Assembly (NCBI GenBank): GCA_002305725.1
Contig: DBQM01000016.1
Coordinates: 74,923-81,483 of the forward strand
Source of the DNA: Ruminococcus sp. UBA1394
GTDB taxonomy: Bacteria; Bacillota; Clostridia; Oscillospirales; Ruminococcaceae
Reading direction: 5' to 3'
Length of the DNA stretch: 6,561 nucleotides
Numbering within the stretch: the first letter of the stretch is position 1; each line of letters opens with the position of its first letter. The position numbers were made by a program, and so were the translations under genes. The notes beneath the pieces are model-generated. The model was not told the origin of the DNA and searched no databases. It saw nothing but the letters and a program-made list of their open reading frames with translations. Positions 4,789-6,561 of the stretch are shown in pieces.

Positions 4789-4850
4789 TTATGCAGTCTG
4801 TTTCACCTCAACCTTACCGTCGTGTCGCCGTATTCAATTTTTACTGTCTA
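4789..4850 (-). pseudogene. Possible remnant of a small gene
   Basis: Just past the stop of the CCSGH gene the minus strand reads TVKIEYGDTTV in one frame (4847 downward) and KVEVKQTA followed by TAA (ending 4789) in another. A single-base change would join them into one beta-strand-rich peptide. An in-frame TAG lies directly before the first part and no start site is evident. The coding look could be chance over such a short span. Confidence 0.3.
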
Positions 4851-5323
4851 TGGGGCAAACTTGCCGCCCATTGATATAGAGCTTTGCAAACGGTCAAGCG
4901 TTCCTCAAGAAGCTCGTAAACGCCGTGTTTGGTGTATTCGTAGCGTATGGTGTTTTCCTCGTCCCACCAAAAGCCATCAGGCAGAGGCACGGGAAACTCT
5001 TGACGGCTTATCCCATCAAAAGAGATATAGAAATAATCGTCAGGAGCGATATACAACGCTCTAATCGGAAGTTCCTCGTTATCCGTTTTCTCTGTCTTAA
5101 CCAATCCACCAAGTCCTTTTGCAGTTTCTTCAGAAGTGGTAAAGGCTTCATTCAAAGAAGTGAACGGGTGTCCCGAACAACAAAAGGTTGTCCTATATCC
5201 TTTGAGATTGAGTTCACGAATAATCGGTGCGATTACTTCGTCAAGCTCTATCTGTTCATTATGAAAGCCGTCTATATTTGACTCTGCCCATAACTCATAG
5301 GTTTTCAAATCCATAAATACCAT
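4841..5323 (-). CDS. Hypothetical protein with CCSGH motif (160 aa)
   Basis: I do not recognise a named family. The protein is acidic and soluble with no signal peptide or membrane segment. It has a region LDEVIAPIIRELNLKGYRTTFCCSGH, in which the adjacent cysteines, serine, glycine and histidine look like a metal or catalytic site (C54-C55-S56-G57-H58 counted from the longer start), then an aromatic, beta-rich half (DDYFYISF, DGFWWDEE). The ATG at 5321-5323 is preferred because GAGG stands eight bases upstream and overlaps the previous gene's stop. An ATG at 5339-5341 would add six residues and overlap that gene by eight bases (ATGAGTGA) but has only a weak ribosome-binding site. It is the last gene of the accessory operon, ahead of tandem terminators. 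Confidence 0.75.
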   Translation of the reverse strand: MVFMDLKTYELWAESNIDGFHNEQIELDEVIAPIIRELNLKGYRTTFCCSGHPFTSLNEAFTTSEETAKGLGGLVKTEKTDNEELPIRALYIAPDDYFYISFDGISRQEFPVPLPDGFWWDEENTIRYEYTKHGVYELLEERLTVCKALYQWAASLPHRQ

Positions 5324-5333
5324 TTCTGTTACC

Positions 5334-5531
5334 TCACTCATATCTTACTTGCCCAACGGGGGCATATATATCAATTCGGTCGTGTCTGCGACCTTTCTGA
5401 GTTCTTACTGCAACAACCTTGCATTTCTTGCACTCATACTTTATCTTACCTTCATCATTCCGATAGCCGTAATTCAAATGCCCACAATTTGAGCAATACA
5501 TCGGGATCGGAGTCCATACATCATTTTTCAA
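5334..5531 (-). CDS. Small zinc-ribbon protein (65 aa), TTG start
   Basis: Four cysteines, C13-S-N-C16-G and C34-K-K-C37, form a zinc-ribbon knuckle pair typical of small nucleic-acid- or protein-binding proteins; a basic segment KGRRHDR (46-52) follows. The start is TTG at 5529-5531: a stop codon (TAA) lies immediately before it in frame, and GAGG (5540-5543) stands eight bases upstream. The next ATG is only at residue 11, directly before the first cysteine pair. Its stop codon overlaps the region that starts the CCSGH gene, so the two are probably translated together. Function unknown. Confidence 0.72.
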   Translation of the reverse strand: MKNDVWTPIPMYCSNCGHLNYGYRNDEGKIKYECKKCKVVAVRTQKGRRHDRIDIYAPVGQVRYE

Positions 5532-5600
5532 TTACATCACCTCATCAAGTTACTTGCCGTACACATCGAGGTTTTGTAAAAACAGAGTAATGGGAGTGTC

Positions 5601-5861
5601 TTACGTGGCAACTCTGCTTTTACCCTCAACGAACCATTTTCCGTTTTCCTCATCGAAAAGATAAGTTTCCTGACCGCAAATCATTACGGTGTAACGAAGT
5701 CCCGTACCACCGACTTTTGTAGAAGCGGCTCGGCAACATTGCTTCACTCTGTCAATTTCATAAACCTCGTCATTTTCAAACTTTATACTCTCAGGTCGGC
5801 AAGTACCGTCAATCAGGTGTCTTGCTCTTACCTCTACATATACTTTTCTACGATCTTCCAT
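5601..5861 (-). CDS. Conserved-looking hypothetical protein next to UmuCD-like genes (86 aa)
   Basis: A small soluble protein that opens MEDRRKVYVEVRARH and ends in a YLFDEENGKWFVE segment. From memory, proteins with this pattern recur next to Y-family polymerase genes on Firmicutes mobile elements, but I know no function. It has two adjacent cysteines (QCCRAAS) and a probable all-beta fold. The ATG at 5859-5861 has TAGGAGA placed right after the stop of the UmuD-like gene, with normal spacing. After its TAA the same frame stays open for 16 further codons to another TAA. Membership of the accessory operon is clear from the 15-base gap. Confidence 0.8.
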   Translation of the reverse strand: MEDRRKVYVEVRARHLIDGTCRPESIKFENDEVYEIDRVKQCCRAASTKVGGTGLRYTVMICGQETYLFDEENGKWFVEGKSRVAT

Positions 5862-5876
5862 TGTCTTGTTCTCCTA

Positions 5877-6182
5877 TCAATATTGATTTATCGCCATAAG
5901 CACTTTACCAACGAAAGTAGCTTCTGCGACTTTATTTCTTGAAAGTTTGTATTGGGGCGAAATATTCGCCTTGTACTTGAACACATTAAGCAGACCTTCT
6001 TGGAACTTGCCACTTGTTTCAATAAACAAGATCGAACCCTCTACAATTCCTTCATTCAAAAAGTTGTTATCTCCGTTTGCGGTTAAGCAGATAATCTTAT
6101 CTGCTTTCTCATACCCGTTGCAGCCGAGTATTCCCATATAACCGCAAGGAACGTGTTTGTCTGATAGAACGATGCTGTTCAT
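5877..6182 (-). CDS. UmuD/S24-like protein lacking the catalytic serine (101 aa)
   Basis: Residues about 30-95 follow the order of the LexA/UmuD (S24) C-terminal domain: LTANGD at 33-38, EGIVEGSILFIE at 44-55, then a KLSR segment (79-82) near where the family's lysine lies. The family signature GD-S-M reads G37-D38-N39-N40, so the nucleophilic serine is absent and self-cleavage is not expected. It may act as a preprocessed UmuD'-like partner of the polymerase encoded just upstream. I start at the ATG at 6180-6182, five bases after AGGAGG; a GTG three bases earlier would be too close to that site. The polymerase stop lies nine bases before the start and overlaps the ribosome-binding region, so expression is coupled. 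Family assignment is moderate. Confidence 0.7.
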   Translation of the reverse strand: MNSIVLSDKHVPCGYMGILGCNGYEKADKIICLTANGDNNFLNEGIVEGSILFIETSGKFQEGLLNVFKYKANISPQYKLSRNKVAEATFVGKVLMAINQY

Positions 6183-6191
6183 CACAACCTC

Positions 6192-6561
6192 CTAACTCAA
6201 CATTCCGGTTGGCATTGTGAGTTCTGCCTTTTCAGGTGGCAACCTTAAATTTTGACAGAGGACTGCATTTTTTATGCTGTCCTTGCCGAACCGCTGTCGG
6301 ATCGTTTCAATACATAAATCGAGCTTTTCCAATTTCTCAATTCTCTCAACATTGGTAAACAAATCAATCTGTCGGGGCGTGTCTTGTGGCACTAAATTGA
6401 TTGCTTGAATGGTGACAGAACGAATTGGATTTCTCCAATCATACCTTTTCTCAAACAAACTGAAAGCAGTTTTGGCTATGAGCATTGGGGACTGTGTAGG
6501 CATATCCAATTTCATTTGCCATTGTTTAGAGAAAAGCGTGTTATCTCGTATGTGAATAGCG
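6192..6561 (-). CDS. Y-family (UmuC/DinB-like) DNA polymerase, C-terminal 122 aa, partial
   Basis: The frame is open to the window edge (first visible residues AIHIRDNTLFSKQWQ) and ends in TAG at 6192-6194. The visible part is the little-finger domain and tail of a Y-family translesion polymerase: RSVTIQAINLVPQ, RQIDLF, a coiled EKLEKLDLCIETIRQRFG helix, then ALCQNLRLP-like AVLCQNLRLPPEK. Catalytic palm residues lie upstream outside the window. Such polymerases copy damaged DNA with errors and are common cargo on conjugative elements. It heads, within the window, the accessory operon with the UmuD-like gene after it, the reverse of the classical umuD-umuC order. Confidence 0.85.
   Translation of the reverse strand, partial: AIHIRDNTLFSKQWQMKLDMPTQSPMLIAKTAFSLFEKRYDWRNPIRSVTIQAINLVPQDTPRQIDLFTNVERIEKLEKLDLCIETIRQRFGKDSIKNAVLCQNLRLPPEKAELTMPTGMLS

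Larger units (their letters stand above)
4504..4840. other. Structured intergenic region between the two operons
   Basis: This 337-base gap contains two large hairpins, an inverted repeat around one of them, an operator-like palindrome and decayed coding sequence (each listed separately). A promoter for the sigma-like gene should lie at about 4520-4600 on the minus strand, but I see no convincing -35/-10 pair; the best candidates (TTGGCA or TTGCCA boxes) lack a good -10. Confidence 0.5.
590..6561. mobile_element. Integrative (probably conjugative) element, integrase-proximal end, partial
   Basis: Everything right of the split tRNA fits one element end: tyrosine integrase next to the attachment site, excisionase-like genes, a sigma-like regulator, a MazF-type toxin and an accessory operon with a Y-family polymerase. 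The left border is the 589/590 junction where tRNA sequence stops. The other border and any conjugation genes lie outside the window, so whether it is an ICE, a mobilisable element or a prophage cannot be decided; the absence of phage genes and the sigma-like/HTH content favour an ICE or IME. Confidence 0.75.

Noticed and set aside
4791..4871. Plus-strand 26-codon frame MQSVSPQP... with AAGGA before it
   Set aside because: The spacing from AAGGA to ATG is too short and it lies antisense to coding sequence; probably chance.
4822..5281. Plus-strand frames of 80 and 118 codons
   Set aside because: They are shadows of the CCSGH gene with no domain, start site or operon context.
6183..6185. GTG start for the UmuD-like gene
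   Set aside because: It lies only two bases from AGGAGG; the ATG directly after it has proper spacing.
1..6561. CRISPR array, rRNA genes or insertion-sequence transposase
   Set aside because: No regularly spaced repeats, rRNA sequence or transposase motifs were seen on either strand.

Overview
The window looks like a low-to-mid GC Firmicutes genome, most likely a gut-type Clostridia (inferred from Shine-Dalgarno-rich gene starts, AGG/UCU-family tRNA sequence, and element genes of a style common in that group; no species can be named). It spans the boundary between chromosome (left, about 1-589) and the end of an integrated mobile element (right, 590 to beyond 6561). All credible genes lie on the minus strand, so transcription runs from high to low coordinates.

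Chromosomal flank (1-589): a DtxR/MntR-family metal-dependent repressor with a near-consensus promoter, then a rho-independent terminator and a hairpin that once followed a tRNA-Arg(CCU) gene. Only the 3' half of that tRNA (from anticodon loop to CCA) is present, at 545-589. Just beyond it the sequence departs completely from tRNA. This is the signature of a tyrosine-recombinase element inserted in the anticodon loop; the restored full tRNA should lie at the far end, outside the window.

Recombination module (590-4503): a gene-free 341-base end region with short repeats that could be integrase arm sites and an outward-pointing promoter; a terminator; a Tn916/lambda-type tyrosine integrase (931-2316); then, upstream of it in transcription order, three small genes carrying four excisionase-like helix-turn-helix domains (72 aa, 147 aa with an internal duplication, 83 aa); a MazF/PemK-type endoribonuclease fused to a four-cysteine zinc-ribbon tail; and a sigma-70 region-4-like regulator. 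Overlaps and short gaps suggest a single transcription unit ending at the 881-919 terminator. Two RNA structures stand out in it: a 14-bp perfect hairpin just before the 147-aa gene, and a structure able to hide the mazF ribosome-binding site directly after the sigma-like gene's stop codon.

Intergenic region 4504-4840: two strong hairpins with minus-strand U-tracts (tandem terminators), an inverted repeat flanking one of them, and what looks like the decayed remains of a small gene.

Accessory operon (4841-6561+): the 3' end of a Y-family (UmuC/DinB-like) DNA polymerase, a UmuD/S24-like protein lacking the catalytic serine, an 86-aa conserved-looking protein, a 65-aa zinc-ribbon protein with a TTG start, and a 166-aa (or 160-aa) protein with a CCSGH motif. 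They are packed tightly and probably form one operon ending at the tandem terminators.

Together this is the integration/excision end of an integrative (probably conjugative) element carrying a mutagenic-polymerase cargo. The least ordinary part is the coupled series sigma-like gene, orphan MazF-zinc ribbon, and excisionase-like array leading into the integrase.
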